A DNA stretch of 64,000 nucleotides from Actinoplanes octamycinicus (lineage in GTDB: Bacteria; Actinomycetota; Actinomycetes; Mycobacteriales; Micromonosporaceae): assembly GCF_014205225.1 (NCBI RefSeq), contig NZ_JACHNB010000001.1, positions 5,003,501 to 5,067,500 on the forward strand, given 5' to 3'. The notes beneath the pieces were generated by a model. The model saw nothing but the letters and a program-made list of their open reading frames with translations, ran no database searches and was not told where the DNA came from. Of this stretch, positions 1 through 7,991 are shown piece by piece; position 1 is the first letter of the stretch, and every line of letters starts with the position of its first letter. Both the position numbers and the translations under genes were made by a program.

Positions 1-403
1 CCGTGTTGACCGGGTCGTCGGCGAACCCGCTGGTGGGCGGGAATCCGTACGCGACGGGTGCGTCGAAGGTCAGCGACGTGCGGCCCTCGGTGAGCCCGGC
101 GGCCTTGAGGCTGGCGGCGATGGCCGCGTCCGGGAGCCGGCTGATGTCCCCGTCCCCGCCCGCGGCCCGGAACGCCTTGGCGATCGCGGCCACCCAGTCG
201 GCGTCGATCCCGTTCAGCACGATGTAGTTGCCGAACGCGGTGATCAGCGACGACGCGTCGAAGTGCCCCCACTTGTTGCCGTCGGAGAACTCGCCGTAGG
301 CGCTGCGCACCCGGGTGTCGTGGGTGCGCAGCTCGTCGTCGGCCGCCCGGCTGCCGCGTACGAAGTCGTCCAGGTCGTCAGGACGTGCCGAACTGGTCCC
401 CAT
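1..403 (-). CDS. Putative type VII secretion effector, N-terminal part (cut by window edge)
   Basis: Only the first 134 residues are visible; the frame runs open off the left edge. The ATG at 403 lies inside the last codons of the upstream gene (26-bp overlap), so translation is probably coupled. The protein starts with a charged helical stretch (MGTSSARPDDLDDFVRGSR) and continues with an alpha-helical segment containing NKWGHFDASSLITAFGNYI and NGIDADWVAAIAKAFRAAG. No signal peptide or membrane segment is seen. This type of helical N-terminus is common in large actinobacterial proteins encoded next to WXG100 genes, many of which are secreted toxins with variable C-termini. The effector role is inferred from this context; the C-terminal activity lies outside the window. 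Confidence 0.6.
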   Translation of the reverse strand, partial: MGTSSARPDDLDDFVRGSRAADDELRTHDTRVRSAYGEFSDGNKWGHFDASSLITAFGNYIVLNGIDADWVAAIAKAFRAAGGDGDISRLPDAAIAASLKAAGLTEGRTSLTFDAPVAYGFPPTSGFADDPVNT

Positions 404-842
404 CAGTCCTCCTCGTCACGTAGCCGCGCAGGAACAGGTCGAGGATCTTGGTGCGGTGATCGACCAGCGTCCGGCAGGCCGCGTGCAGCTCCTCGACGAA
501 CTCGCGGTCGGTGATCGCATACCGGTCCGGCAGGACCAGCAGCCGGTCGCTGCCGTTCGGATCCCGGCCCGCCGCGCAGGCCGACGACGTGATCAGCCAC
601 TCGCCGGCGCGGTAGGTCAGCTCCAGCAGGTAGTCCAGGGTGAAACCGCTGGCCGGGTGGCGGCCGCTGACATACCACTCGACGCGCAGCCCGAGATCCT
701 TGCGGACCAGGTAGAAGCTCGGTCGCACCTCGGCCATCCCGGACTGCTTGCGCAGCCAGGCGGCCAGGCCGTTCAGGGTGTGCTGCACGTCGGCGGCCGC
801 GGACAGCACGGCCGCGGCGGACGGATGGTCGTCGACACCCAT
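378..842 (-). CDS. Hypothetical protein, possible chaperone or accessory factor of the WXG locus
   Basis: 154 residues, starting MGVDDHPSAAAVLSAAADV. It is predicted to be cytosolic: no signal peptide and no membrane segment. The middle is a mixed alpha/beta region (SFYLVRKDLGLRVEWYVSG, then a stretch around LDYLLELTYRAGEWLI), and the C-terminus is helical (VEELHAACRTLVDHRTKILDLFLRG). I do not recognise a named family. It sits between a WXG-like gene (25-bp gap) and the putative effector gene (26-bp overlap). That is a usual place for a secretion chaperone or immunity protein, but this is inferred from context only. Confidence 0.6.
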   Translation of the reverse strand: MGVDDHPSAAAVLSAAADVQHTLNGLAAWLRKQSGMAEVRPSFYLVRKDLGLRVEWYVSGRHPASGFTLDYLLELTYRAGEWLITSSACAAGRDPNGSDRLLVLPDRYAITDREFVEELHAACRTLVDHRTKILDLFLRGYVTRRTDGDQFGTS

Positions 843-867
843 GGTCAGCTCCCTCGACAGACCCGGG

Positions 868-1323
868 TCACTCCCGGGACGGCGCGGTCGGGGCCGCCAC
901 GGTGTAGTGCGGTGGGGTGACCGGCGGCGGGATCGGTGGCAGATCGTCCTCGTCCTCGCCCAGGAAGAAGTCACCCACCTTCTCCAGGAAGCTCTCGTCC
1001 TCCTGCTCCGCGGCCCAGGCCCGGGCCTTCTCCCGGCGGTCCTGCTCCTCGCGGGCCAGCCGGGCCAGCTCGTCCACCTGGTTGGCCGCGGTGCGCATGG
1101 CGGTGGCCAGCCGGCGGGCGTCACCGGTGCAGATGTCCATCCGGCCGCCGAACTGCCGGCCGTAGACACCGCGCCACTCCTGCGACGCGTGCGAGGCGAG
1201 CGAGGTGCGCCGGGAGATCTGGCCCTCGCAGGCGTCGGCGGCGGAACGCAGCTGGGTGGCCAGCCGGTCGGCCGCGTCCCAGTCGAACGGAACGTCCTCG
1301 GAAATCCCCCGTAGATCGACCAT
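868..1323 (-). CDS. WXG100-like helical protein of a type VII secretion locus
   Basis: 151 residues. The start MVDLRGISEDVPFDWDAADR is chosen because a purine-rich GGGGA lies a few bases upstream of the ATG at 1323; a longer frame has no such site. The N-terminal ~95 residues are two long helices (AADRLATQLRSAADACEGQ and CTGDARRLATAMRTAANQV) joined by a turn with SQEWRGVYGRQFGGR, where W-R-G stands in for the WXG turn. An acidic Pro-rich tail follows (EDEDDLPPIPPPVTPP). WXG100 proteins form helical hairpin dimers exported by ESX/type VII systems. It is the first gene of a three-gene unit that diverges from a second WXG100 gene. No ESX ATPase or membrane component is in view. Confidence 0.7.
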   Translation of the reverse strand: MVDLRGISEDVPFDWDAADRLATQLRSAADACEGQISRRTSLASHASQEWRGVYGRQFGGRMDICTGDARRLATAMRTAANQVDELARLAREEQDRREKARAWAAEQEDESFLEKVGDFFLGEDEDDLPPIPPPVTPPHYTVAAPTAPSRE

Positions 1324-1461
1324 CGTCGTCCCCTGCTGGTTGTCCTCTTTGTTGTCCACAGATATCGAGAGGTGTTTGCGGTGGCGGCTCTCCTGTGACG
1401 ACAATGGCAGTCCGGGAAGGCGGAGTCAAAATCGATCAACAGAACTCGGGGGAGTGGACCG

Positions 1462-1746
1462 ATGCCGGGACGAGTACTCTCGACTGATCAGGCCAAGACG
1501 TCTATCCAGCAGGTTCAAGCGATCATCAACGGCGGGCTCACCGACCAGATATCGCAGCTCGACGCGCAGGGGAAGATGCTGTCCAACCCGGATGTCTGGG
1601 ACGGTCCGCTGGCTCAGCAGTTCCGCGATCAGACGTGGCCGGAGACCAAGGCCGCCCTCGACAAGGCCAAACAGGAATTGGATCAATTGCGCGAGCAGTT
1701 GCAGAAGATCGCGCAGAACATCATGACCGCAGGCGGCGGATCATAA
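1462..1746 (+). CDS. WXG100 family protein (ESAT-6-like)
   Basis: 94 residues, the usual WXG100 size. Two predicted helices flank the turn motif W46-D47-G48 (NPDVWDGPLAQQFRDQTW). The second helix is rich in Gln, Lys and Leu, and the protein ends in a short Gly tail. The start ATG at 1462 is preceded by GGGGAG at a good distance. Proteins of this family are small secreted substrates or partners of type VII secretion. It lies 44 bp upstream of a transmembrane Ser/Thr kinase gene and diverges from another WXG-like operon, so the two units probably share the 138-bp intergenic promoter region. Confidence 0.85.
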   Translation: MPGRVLSTDQAKTSIQQVQAIINGGLTDQISQLDAQGKMLSNPDVWDGPLAQQFRDQTWPETKAALDKAKQELDQLREQLQKIAQNIMTAGGGS

Positions 1747-1790
1747 TCGGTCGTCCGGCTCTTTAGATCATTTCTGGAAAGGGTACGGGG

Positions 1791-3956
1791 ATGGCCGATC
1801 AGGAAGCGCTCGGCCGGGAATACCTGCTGCACGAGGAGATCGGACGGGGCGCTCTCGCGGTGGTCCGGCGGGCCACCCGGCGCTCCGGCGGCCCGTCGCT
1901 CGCGGCCAAACTCCTGCGCCCCGAGCTGGCCGGCGACCGCCGGGTCCGCGAGCTCCTGCTGCGCGAGGAGGCGGCGCTCCGCGACCTCGACCATCCGAGC
2001 ATCGTCGGCCTGCGTGACCTGGTCGTCGAGGGCGGCACCGTGGCCCTGGTGATGGACTTCGTGGACGGCCCCGACCTGCGCCGCCACCTCGCCGCCCGGG
2101 GTGGCCGGCTGGGCGCGGCGGAGACCGCCGCGATCATGGCGCAGGTGGCCGGCGCGGTCGCGGCCGCGCACGCGCAGGGCGTCGTCCACCTCGACCTCAA
2201 ACCCGAAAACCTGCTTCTGGTACGCGACACCGCCCCGCCCGTGACCCGGGTGATCGACTTCGGCGTCGCGGTGCTGCTGCTGGACGCCGACCGCGGGGTG
2301 GCCGGCGGCACGCCGGGCTACACCGCCCCGGAGATCTGGCACGGCACACCCCCGACGGCGGCCGCCGACGTCTACTCGCTCGGCGTGCTCCTGGTCGAGC
2401 TGATCACCGGCGACATCCAGGGCGACCCGGACGCGCTGCCCGACGAGCTCACCGGCCCGGCCCGGTCCTGCCTGGTCCCCGATCCCCGGCAGCGCCCCAC
2501 GGCCCGCCGCGTCGCCTCCTACCTGCGCACCCTCGTCGACTCCGGCGCCCTCGACGCCCCGCCGGCCTCCCTCGCCGGCACCCCGGCGCCGCCCAGTGGC
2601 GCGGGCCGGGCCGCGCCCGGTCCGGGTGCTGGTGGCGGGGGAGCTGGCGCTGCTCCGGGCGCTGGTGCCGCGGGAGGTGCCGCCGGGCCGGCTGTCGCCG
2701 GGGCCGCGGCGGGCTCGGCCGCTGCGGCGTCTGCTGGAGCCACCGGGTTGGCGGGCGGTCCCGCGGGAGCCGCGGGATGGCCCGGCGGAGCAGGTGCCGG
2801 CGGCTTCGACCGGGGTGCGCCTCTGGCAGGCGACGCAACGGCCGACCTGCCGGGGCAGGCGCCGCTCTCTCGGCAGACGACGCTGCGCGGGGCTGGAGCC
2901 GCGTCTGGGGTGCAGGCCGGCGTCGGAGCCGGCGCGGCAACAGGCGCTGGCGTCGGTGGCTCTCCGGGCGCTGGCAGCGGTGGCGGCAGTGGCGGTTATC
3001 CGGGCGCGGGTCCCGGTGGTGACGGTTCGGGTGGGGGCGCCTGGCGGTGGCCCGGTGCCGGGAGCTGGGCCACGAGCGGGCCGGGCGCGCCGCCCGACGC
3101 CGGGGCGGGCGATCCGGATCATGTGGGCCTGTGGGCGGGGCAGTTCGGCAGTGGGCCGCCGCCCGAGGTGCGCGAGACCCGGCTGCGGCCCGGGGTGACG
3201 CCGCCGGTGAAACCGCCCGCGGCGCCGCCGGCCGGCGGGGGATCGGGCGGCTGGCGGCGCGGGCCGCTGGTCACGCTCGGCGTGGTCGCGGTGATCGCCG
3301 CCGCGCTGATCGGGGTGAACGTCTTCCGCGCCGCTGACGAGCGCGCCGACCGCGCCGCCAACGTGGTCGGCGTGACCAGCGCCGCCACCACCGACCCGGC
3401 CGGGGCGGTCGGGCAGCAGCCCACGCTGCCGCCCACCGACCCGGTCGCCACCAGCGCCGCCACCACCGCGCCGGCCGCGATCCGGGTGACGCTGGCCGGG
3501 TTCGTCGAGGACGACGCCGGCACCCTCGCGCTGTCGATCCGGGACGGCAAGGCGATCGCCTACGTCTGCGACGGCGACAAGGTCGAGGCGTGGCTGCAGG
3601 GCACCGCACAGGACGGGAAACTCCGGCTCACCGGCAAGAACGGCGCCAAGATCGTCGGGACGTTCGACGCGCGCAGCGCCAAGGGCGATCTCACCATCCT
3701 GGGCGACACCCACGGCTTCACGCTGCGGACCGTGACGAAGCCGTCCGGGCTCTACCGGGCGTCCGCCCGGGTGCGCGGCGCCAAGGTGGAGGGCTCCTGG
3801 ATCGTGCTGCCGGACGGCCGCCAGGTCGGCGTGCTCACCGAGGGCGACGAGATCGGCCCCGCCCCCAAACTCGACGTCACCAACCGCACCACCGAGGTCG
3901 GCGGCACCGAGATCGGCGTCGACCCGATCGACGCCACCACCGGCGCGGGATTCTGA
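1791..3956 (+). CDS. Transmembrane serine/threonine protein kinase (PknB type)
   Basis: 721 residues. Residues ~10-260 form a protein kinase domain: glycine loop EIGRGALAVV, ATP-binding K40, catalytic loop HLDLKPEN with D135 and N140, DFG at 156-158, and the TPGYTAPE activation segment end. The usual HRD arginine is Leu, so it is a non-RD kinase. A long Gly/Ala/Pro-rich linker (~260-480) follows, then one membrane helix (~493-513, VTLGVVAVIAAALIGVNVF) and an extracytoplasmic C-terminal domain of ~200 residues that begins after a Thr/Ala/Pro stretch. There are no PASTA repeats. It is probably co-transcribed with the WXG100 gene upstream; the outer domain may sense something linked to secretion, but this is inferred. 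Confidence 0.9.
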   Translation: MADQEALGREYLLHEEIGRGALAVVRRATRRSGGPSLAAKLLRPELAGDRRVRELLLREEAALRDLDHPSIVGLRDLVVEGGTVALVMDFVDGPDLRRHLAARGGRLGAAETAAIMAQVAGAVAAAHAQGVVHLDLKPENLLLVRDTAPPVTRVIDFGVAVLLLDADRGVAGGTPGYTAPEIWHGTPPTAAADVYSLGVLLVELITGDIQGDPDALPDELTGPARSCLVPDPRQRPTARRVASYLRTLVDSGALDAPPASLAGTPAPPSGAGRAAPGPGAGGGGAGAAPGAGAAGGAAGPAVAGAAAGSAAAASAGATGLAGGPAGAAGWPGGAGAGGFDRGAPLAGDATADLPGQAPLSRQTTLRGAGAASGVQAGVGAGAATGAGVGGSPGAGSGGGSGGYPGAGPGGDGSGGGAWRWPGAGSWATSGPGAPPDAGAGDPDHVGLWAGQFGSGPPPEVRETRLRPGVTPPVKPPAAPPAGGGSGGWRRGPLVTLGVVAVIAAALIGVNVFRAADERADRAANVVGVTSAATTDPAGAVGQQPTLPPTDPVATSAATTAPAAIRVTLAGFVEDDAGTLALSIRDGKAIAYVCDGDKVEAWLQGTAQDGKLRLTGKNGAKIVGTFDARSAKGDLTILGDTHGFTLRTVTKPSGLYRASARVRGAKVEGSWIVLPDGRQVGVLTEGDEIGPAPKLDVTNRTTEVGGTEIGVDPIDATTGAGF

Positions 3957-4106
3957 CGTGCGCTGCCCCGGAGCTCCTGACACGCGCGGGGCGCTCCGGT
4001 GTGCGGGGCACGGCGACCCGCGTGGGGTGCGGGGGTGGGCCGGGCGCGACGACGGGCGGCGGGTGCCGTGCTGCACTGGGCGCGGCGGCATGCAGGAGGC
4101 GAGGAC

Positions 4107-4631
4107 GTGACGGCGCCGGTGGCGGCGCGGCGGTCGCTGTGGTGGCTGCCCGCGGTTGCCGGGGTGGGCGTCGCCGTCGGCCTGGGGGTCTACGGCCGCC
4201 TGCACGAGCCGTCGGCGCTTGCGTTGTTCGACGTCTTCGGCCGTCCGATCGTCGTCAAGGCCGGCCTGACCAGTGGGGCCGCCTTTCTGGCGCTGGTCCA
4301 GTTGGTCTCCGCCCTCGCGCTCTACGGCCGCCTGCCGTCCAAGTCCTGGACCCCGGCCCTGCACCGCTGGAGCGGCCGCCTCGCGGTCGTGCTGTCGCTG
4401 CCGGTCGCGGTCCACTGCCTCTACGCCCTGGGGTTCGGCTTCGACAGCCCCCGGGTGCTGGCCCACTCCCTGCTCGGCTGTCTCTTCTATGGCGCCTTCG
4501 TCGCCAAGATGCTGATCATCAGCCAGCCGGACAGCGGCCGCCCGTGGACCCTCCCGCTCGCCGGCGGCCTGACCTTCACCGCCCTGACCGGCGTCTGGCT
4601 CACCTCCGCCCTCTGGTTCTTCCTCACCTGA
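4107..4631 (+). CDS. DUF6529-like integral membrane protein, possible heme-binding (cytochrome b561-like)
   Basis: 174 residues. The GTG at 4107 is chosen because AGGAGG lies 7 bases upstream; the frame is open further 5' but without such a site. At least four hydrophobic helices are visible (LWWLPAVAGVGVAVGLGVYG, AAFLALVQLVSALALYG, LAVVLSLPVAVHCLYALGFG, and a C-terminal pair around LLGCLFYGAFVAKMLII and LTGVWLTSALWFFLT). Histidines in LHRWSGR, AVHCLY and LAHSLLG sit at helix ends in a pattern seen in membrane b-type cytochromes. The family label is from recollection of actinobacterial DUF6529 proteins; heme binding is inferred. A tandem repeat array follows the stop directly. Confidence 0.6.
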   Translation: MTAPVAARRSLWWLPAVAGVGVAVGLGVYGRLHEPSALALFDVFGRPIVVKAGLTSGAAFLALVQLVSALALYGRLPSKSWTPALHRWSGRLAVVLSLPVAVHCLYALGFGFDSPRVLAHSLLGCLFYGAFVAKMLIISQPDSGRPWTLPLAGGLTFTALTGVWLTSALWFFLT

Positions 4632-4858
4632 CCCGAGCTTGTCGGCGAGCTTCACCCCAGCCTGCCGGCGAGCCTGCCGGCGAACTTGACCCCAGCCTGC
4701 CGGCGAGCCTGCCGGCGAACTTGACCCGAGCTTGTCGGCGAGCCTGACCCGAGCCTGCCGGCAAGCCTGACCCGAGCCTGCCGGCAAGCCTGACCCGGGC
4801 TTGTCGGCGAGCCTGACTCGACCTGGCCCGAGCCTGACCCCAGCCTGTCGGCGAGCGG
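4631..4858. repeat. Tandem repeats, 23-bp unit with 35-bp variants
   Basis: Starting at the last base of the preceding gene, a unit of the form ACCCGAGCCTGCCGGCAAG plus CCTG repeats about nine times. Most units are 23 bp; two neighbouring copies carry an extra 12-bp CCTGCCGGCGAG insertion (35 bp). The copies differ mainly at C/T and G/A positions. The rest of the gap up to 5062 has no recognisable gene; it ends with the promoter and ribosome binding region (GGAGG at 5041-5045) of the next gene. Confidence 0.85.
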
Positions 4859-5062
4859 ACCTTGCGTGCGGCGCCGGGCGGGGCCGCCCGCGTACCGGAA
4901 AAAGGTCTTGAGGGGCCGGGGGACTTGAGGGAACTCCGGGACGGGACGTGTGACCCCCGCCGCTGCCGAAGTTCTTTGAATCTGAAATAGTTTCTGCGTC
5001 AACAACGTTGTGCGGGGCAGTCCGGGACGACCAGCCCCGGCCGGAGGTTTCAGGAGCGGGTC

Positions 5063-6172
5063 ATGCAATTCGGCATCTTCAGCGTCAGCGACATCACCAC
5101 CGACCCGACCACCGGGAAGACCCCGACCGAGGCCGAGCGGATCAAGGCCATCGTCACCATCGCGAAGCACGCGGAGGAGGTCGGCCTCGACGTGTTCGCC
5201 CTGGGTGAGCACCACAACGAGCCGTTCTTCTCGTCGTCGCCGACCACCACGCTGGCCTACATCGCCGCGCAGACCACGACCCTGCAGCTCAGCACGGCCA
5301 CCACGCTGATCACCACGAACGACCCGGTGAAGATCGCCGAGGACTTCGCGATGCTGCAGCACCTCGCGGACGGCCGGGTCGACCTGATGCTGGGCCGCGG
5401 CAACACCGGGCCGGTCTACCCGTGGTTCGGCAAGGACATCCGGGCCGGCATCCCGCTCGCCATCGAGAACTACGCGCTGCTGCACCAGCTGTGGCGCGAG
5501 CACGTGGTCGACTGGGAGGGCAAGTTCCGCACGCCGCTGCAGTCGTTCACCTCGACGCCGCGGCCGCTCGACGACGTCCCGCCGTTCGTCTGGCACGGCT
5601 CGATCCGCTCGCCGCAGATCGCCGAGCAGGCCGCCTACTACGGTGACGGTTTCTTCGCGAACCACATCTTCTGGCCCGCCTCGCACACCCAGCGGATGGT
5701 GAAGCTCTACCGGGAGCGCTTCGAGCACTACGGCCACGGCTCCGCCGACCAGGCCTACGTCGGCCTCGGCGGCCAGGTGTTCATGCGCAAGAACAGCCAG
5801 GACGCGGTCAACGAGTTCCGGCCCTACTTCGACAACGCCCCGGTCTACGGCCACGGCCCGTCGCTGGAGGACTTCAGCCGGGAGACGCCGCTGACCGTCG
5901 GCAGCCCGCAGCAGGTGATCGACCGGACCCTGAAGTTCCGCGACTACGTCGGCGACTACCAGCGCCAGCTGTTCCTGATGGACCACGCCGGCCTGCCGCT
6001 GAAGACCGTGCTGGAGCAGCTCGACCTGCTCGGCTCCGAGGTCCTGCCGGTGCTCCGCAAGGAGTTCGCCGCCCTCAAGCCGGCCCACGTGCCGGACGCC
6101 CCGACCCACGCGTCGCTGCTGGCCGCGAAGAACGCCGAGCAGGCCGAGAAGAAGGAAGAGGTGCAGGCATGA
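5063..6172 (+). CDS. LLM class flavin-dependent oxidoreductase, CE1758 family
   Basis: 369 residues with the TIM-barrel fold of bacterial luciferase-like monooxygenases. The N-terminus MQFGIFSVSDIT, the motif FALGEHHNEPFFSSSPTTTL, and DLMLGRGNTGPVYPWFG (loop near the flavin phosphate) are typical. These enzymes use reduced FMN supplied by a partner reductase and molecular oxygen to oxidise an organic substrate; the substrate of this subfamily is unknown. The next gene encodes the matching reductase and overlaps by 4 bp (ATGA), a pairing known as the CE1758/CE1759 duo. The C-terminus ends in a charged helix (NAEQAEKKEEVQA). Confidence 0.9.
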   Translation: MQFGIFSVSDITTDPTTGKTPTEAERIKAIVTIAKHAEEVGLDVFALGEHHNEPFFSSSPTTTLAYIAAQTTTLQLSTATTLITTNDPVKIAEDFAMLQHLADGRVDLMLGRGNTGPVYPWFGKDIRAGIPLAIENYALLHQLWREHVVDWEGKFRTPLQSFTSTPRPLDDVPPFVWHGSIRSPQIAEQAAYYGDGFFANHIFWPASHTQRMVKLYRERFEHYGHGSADQAYVGLGGQVFMRKNSQDAVNEFRPYFDNAPVYGHGPSLEDFSRETPLTVGSPQQVIDRTLKFRDYVGDYQRQLFLMDHAGLPLKTVLEQLDLLGSEVLPVLRKEFAALKPAHVPDAPTHASLLAAKNAEQAEKKEEVQA

Positions 6173-6783
6173 AGCAGCGCAACCTCGTGGTGATCAGCGC
6201 GGGCCTGAGCCAGCCGTCCTCCACCCGCCTGCTCGCGGACCAGCTGTCCGCGGCGGCGGGGCGAGCCGCCGCCCAGCTCGGCGTCACCCTCGACGTCCAG
6301 GTCATCGAGCTGCGCGACCTGGCCCACGAGATCACCGACCACATGCTGACCGGGTTCCCGGCGGCCGCGCTGAAGCAGGCGCAGGAGTCGGTGGCCGCCG
6401 CGGACGGGCTGATCGTCGTCACTCCGGTGTTCAGCGCCAGCTACAGCGGCCTGTTCAAGTCGTTCTTCGACGTGCTGGAGCAGGACACCCTGACCGACAA
6501 GCCGGTCCTGCTCGCGGCGACGGCCGGCACCGCCCGGCACTCGCTGGTGCTGGAGCACGCGCTCCGGCCGCTCTTCGCCTACCTGCGGGCGGTGCCGCTG
6601 CCCACCGCGGTCTTCGCGGCCAGCGACGACTGGGGGGCGAACTCGGTGGAGGGCCCGCTGCGCGGCCGGATCGAGCGGGCGGCCGGCGAGCTGGCCCGGG
6701 AGCTGGAGCGGCGGGTGCCGGCCACGGTGGCCGACCCGTTCGCGCTGACCGAGAGCTTCGAGGACATGCTCAAGAGCCTCTGA
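6169..6783 (+). CDS. NAD(P)H-dependent FMN reductase, CE1759 family
   Basis: 204 residues with a flavodoxin-like fold: beta strand LVVISAGLSQPSSTRLLAD (phosphate-binding loop SAGLSQPSST), then ADGLIVVTPVFSASYSGLFKSFFD, the typical FMN-contact region of NADPH-dependent FMN reductases. The start overlaps the stop of the LLM oxidoreductase gene by 4 bp, so the two are translationally coupled. The enzyme would reduce FMN for the upstream monooxygenase. A strong hairpin terminator follows the stop codon closely. Confidence 0.9.
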   Translation: MKQRNLVVISAGLSQPSSTRLLADQLSAAAGRAAAQLGVTLDVQVIELRDLAHEITDHMLTGFPAAALKQAQESVAAADGLIVVTPVFSASYSGLFKSFFDVLEQDTLTDKPVLLAATAGTARHSLVLEHALRPLFAYLRAVPLPTAVFAASDDWGANSVEGPLRGRIERAAGELARELERRVPATVADPFALTESFEDMLKSL

Positions 6784-6795
6784 CCGCTGCCATCG

Positions 6796-6822
6796 AACGG
6801 CCCGGCGTCCGCCGGGCCGTTT
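6796..6822 (+). terminator. Rho-independent terminator after the LLM/FMN-reductase operon
   Basis: An 11-bp perfect GC-rich stem (AACGGCCCGGC / GCCGGGCCGTT) with a 4-base loop, followed by a short T run. It starts 13 bases after the FMN reductase stop codon. Confidence 0.85.
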
Positions 6823-6874
6823 TGGCATACGGACGGCATCGACGGCGGCACGGTCCGTTGTTCAAGCTGGTCCG

Positions 6875-7117
6875 GTGGAGCCGGTTCGACGGCATCTCGT
6901 CGCCATTGACCGTCACCGCCCGGCCGTCCGGGCGGCGGTCCACCGGCACCTGGTCGCGATCCCCCGGGGCCGGCTCGATCCGGAGCCCACGCTGGTGCTC
7001 GAACCGGGTGCCCCGGAGCCCCCGGCAACCCGCTCGGTGCTGGCCGTGCTCGCCTCGTTCGCGCTGCTCAGCCTGCTCTGTTGCGGCGCGGTGGTGTCCG
7101 TCCTCCGGGTGACTTGA
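6875..7117 (+). CDS. Small putative membrane protein
   Basis: 80 residues from a GTG at 6875. The first 50 residues are basic and His/Pro-rich (MEPVRRHLVAIDRHRPAVRA). They are followed by a hydrophobic segment (SVLAVLASFALLSLLCCGAVVSVL) that could be one C-terminal membrane anchor. No clear ribosome binding site is visible and no family is recognised. The 540-bp gap between the terminator at 6822 and the gene at 7324 otherwise holds only the promoter region of that next gene. It may not be a real gene. Confidence 0.35.
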   Translation: MEPVRRHLVAIDRHRPAVRAAVHRHLVAIPRGRLDPEPTLVLEPGAPEPPATRSVLAVLASFALLSLLCCGAVVSVLRVT

Positions 7118-7323
7118 TCTTGTGAGGTGGGTCGCCGCCCCGGCCGTCCAGGGCCGCCCGTATGGTGTGCGACACACCGGCGGCCGCCTCGGGTCACGAG
7201 CCCGGATCGAGGCCGTCCGTTAACCGAAGGTTGTACCTGGACCACCCGACCGGGGTGGATTCGCCGATGCCACCGTCTGCACAATGCGACCATGAGGCAT
7301 CGGATAGCGGCAAAGGAGGCGCT

Positions 7324-7953
7324 ATGACCATGACCGGCGCACGGGGACCGGTACTGGCGGAACGGCCTCGCGCCGACCTGCCGACCACCCCGCTGACCTG
7401 GCAGCGGACCGACATCGTCGGGACCGAGCTGGTTTTCCCCCGCGGGTCGCGGCCGAGCGGGTCGGCGATCGTCGCGGGCAAGCGGGCCTACACGCTGACC
7501 TGGCAGGCCGAGCTGACCGGCGCCGTCGAGGTCGAGTCGCTGCACGTCACCACCCGGGGCGACGGCTGGAGCCGGGAGCTGCGGCTGGGCCGCGCCGCCA
7601 CCGGCTGGAGCTGCCGGGCCGAGCACGACGGAGACGCCGGCGATCTGCCGTTCGCCGGCACCGAGCAGCTCGACGCGCTCGACCCGGCGGCCGTGCTGCG
7701 TCTCGCCGACTCGCCGATCTTCGTCTCCTGGGCGGTCCGCAAGCTCGGCCTGACGGTGAAGTCCGGCCCGGTCACCGTCCCGGTCGTCCGGGTGGAGGTG
7801 CCGTCCCTGGCCGTGGTGCCCGGCACGATGACCTACCACCTGGTCAGCCCGCAGCGGCTGCGGATCAGCGGGGACTTCCCGGCGGCGACGCTGGAGCTGG
7901 ACGCCGCCGGCATGGCCGTCTACCAGGCCGGCCGGATGCGCCTGGCGCGCTGA
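7324..7953 (+). CDS. Putative glycolipid-binding protein (DUF1089-like)
   Basis: 209 residues. The ATG at 7324 is chosen because AAAGGAGGC lies 6-7 bases upstream. The pattern TPLTWQRTDIVGTELVF, a beta-rich core (AYTLTWQAEL, ESLHVTTRGDGWSRELRLG), then LADSPIFVSWAVRKLGL and the closing strand ATLELDAAGMAVYQAGRM resemble the DUF1089 (putative glycolipid-binding) family of about this length. The family match is from remembered pattern, so moderately sure. A TetR gene with its palindromic operator follows directly, and the regulator may act on this gene or on itself. Confidence 0.6.
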   Translation: MTMTGARGPVLAERPRADLPTTPLTWQRTDIVGTELVFPRGSRPSGSAIVAGKRAYTLTWQAELTGAVEVESLHVTTRGDGWSRELRLGRAATGWSCRAEHDGDAGDLPFAGTEQLDALDPAAVLRLADSPIFVSWAVRKLGLTVKSGPVTVPVVRVEVPSLAVVPGTMTYHLVSPQRLRISGDFPAATLELDAAGMAVYQAGRMRLAR

Positions 7954-7956
7954 CCT

Positions 7957-7970
7957 CGAACGATCGTTCG
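7957..7970. promoter_or_regulatory. Palindromic operator before the TetR gene at 7992
   Basis: CGAACGATCGTTCG is a perfect 14-bp palindrome, located 22-35 bp upstream of the GTG start. A TAGGCT -10 element at 7980-7985 would place transcription start at the GTG itself, so the palindrome would lie over the -35 region and the mRNA would be leaderless. The form fits TetR-family operators; autoregulation is inferred. Confidence 0.65.
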
Positions 7971-7991
7971 TTTTTCGGGTAGGCTGGGTGG

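Noticed and set aside
1683..4787. 1034-residue open frame on the minus strand opposite the kinase gene
   Set aside because: It is an artefact of GC-rich codon use; the plus strand encodes a kinase with intact catalytic motifs, and the antisense frame has only low-complexity Arg/Gly/Ala sequence.
4921..4960. GGGACTT as a DosR-type box before the LLM oxidoreductase gene
   Set aside because: Only one half site is present; the sequence that follows does not form the second arm.
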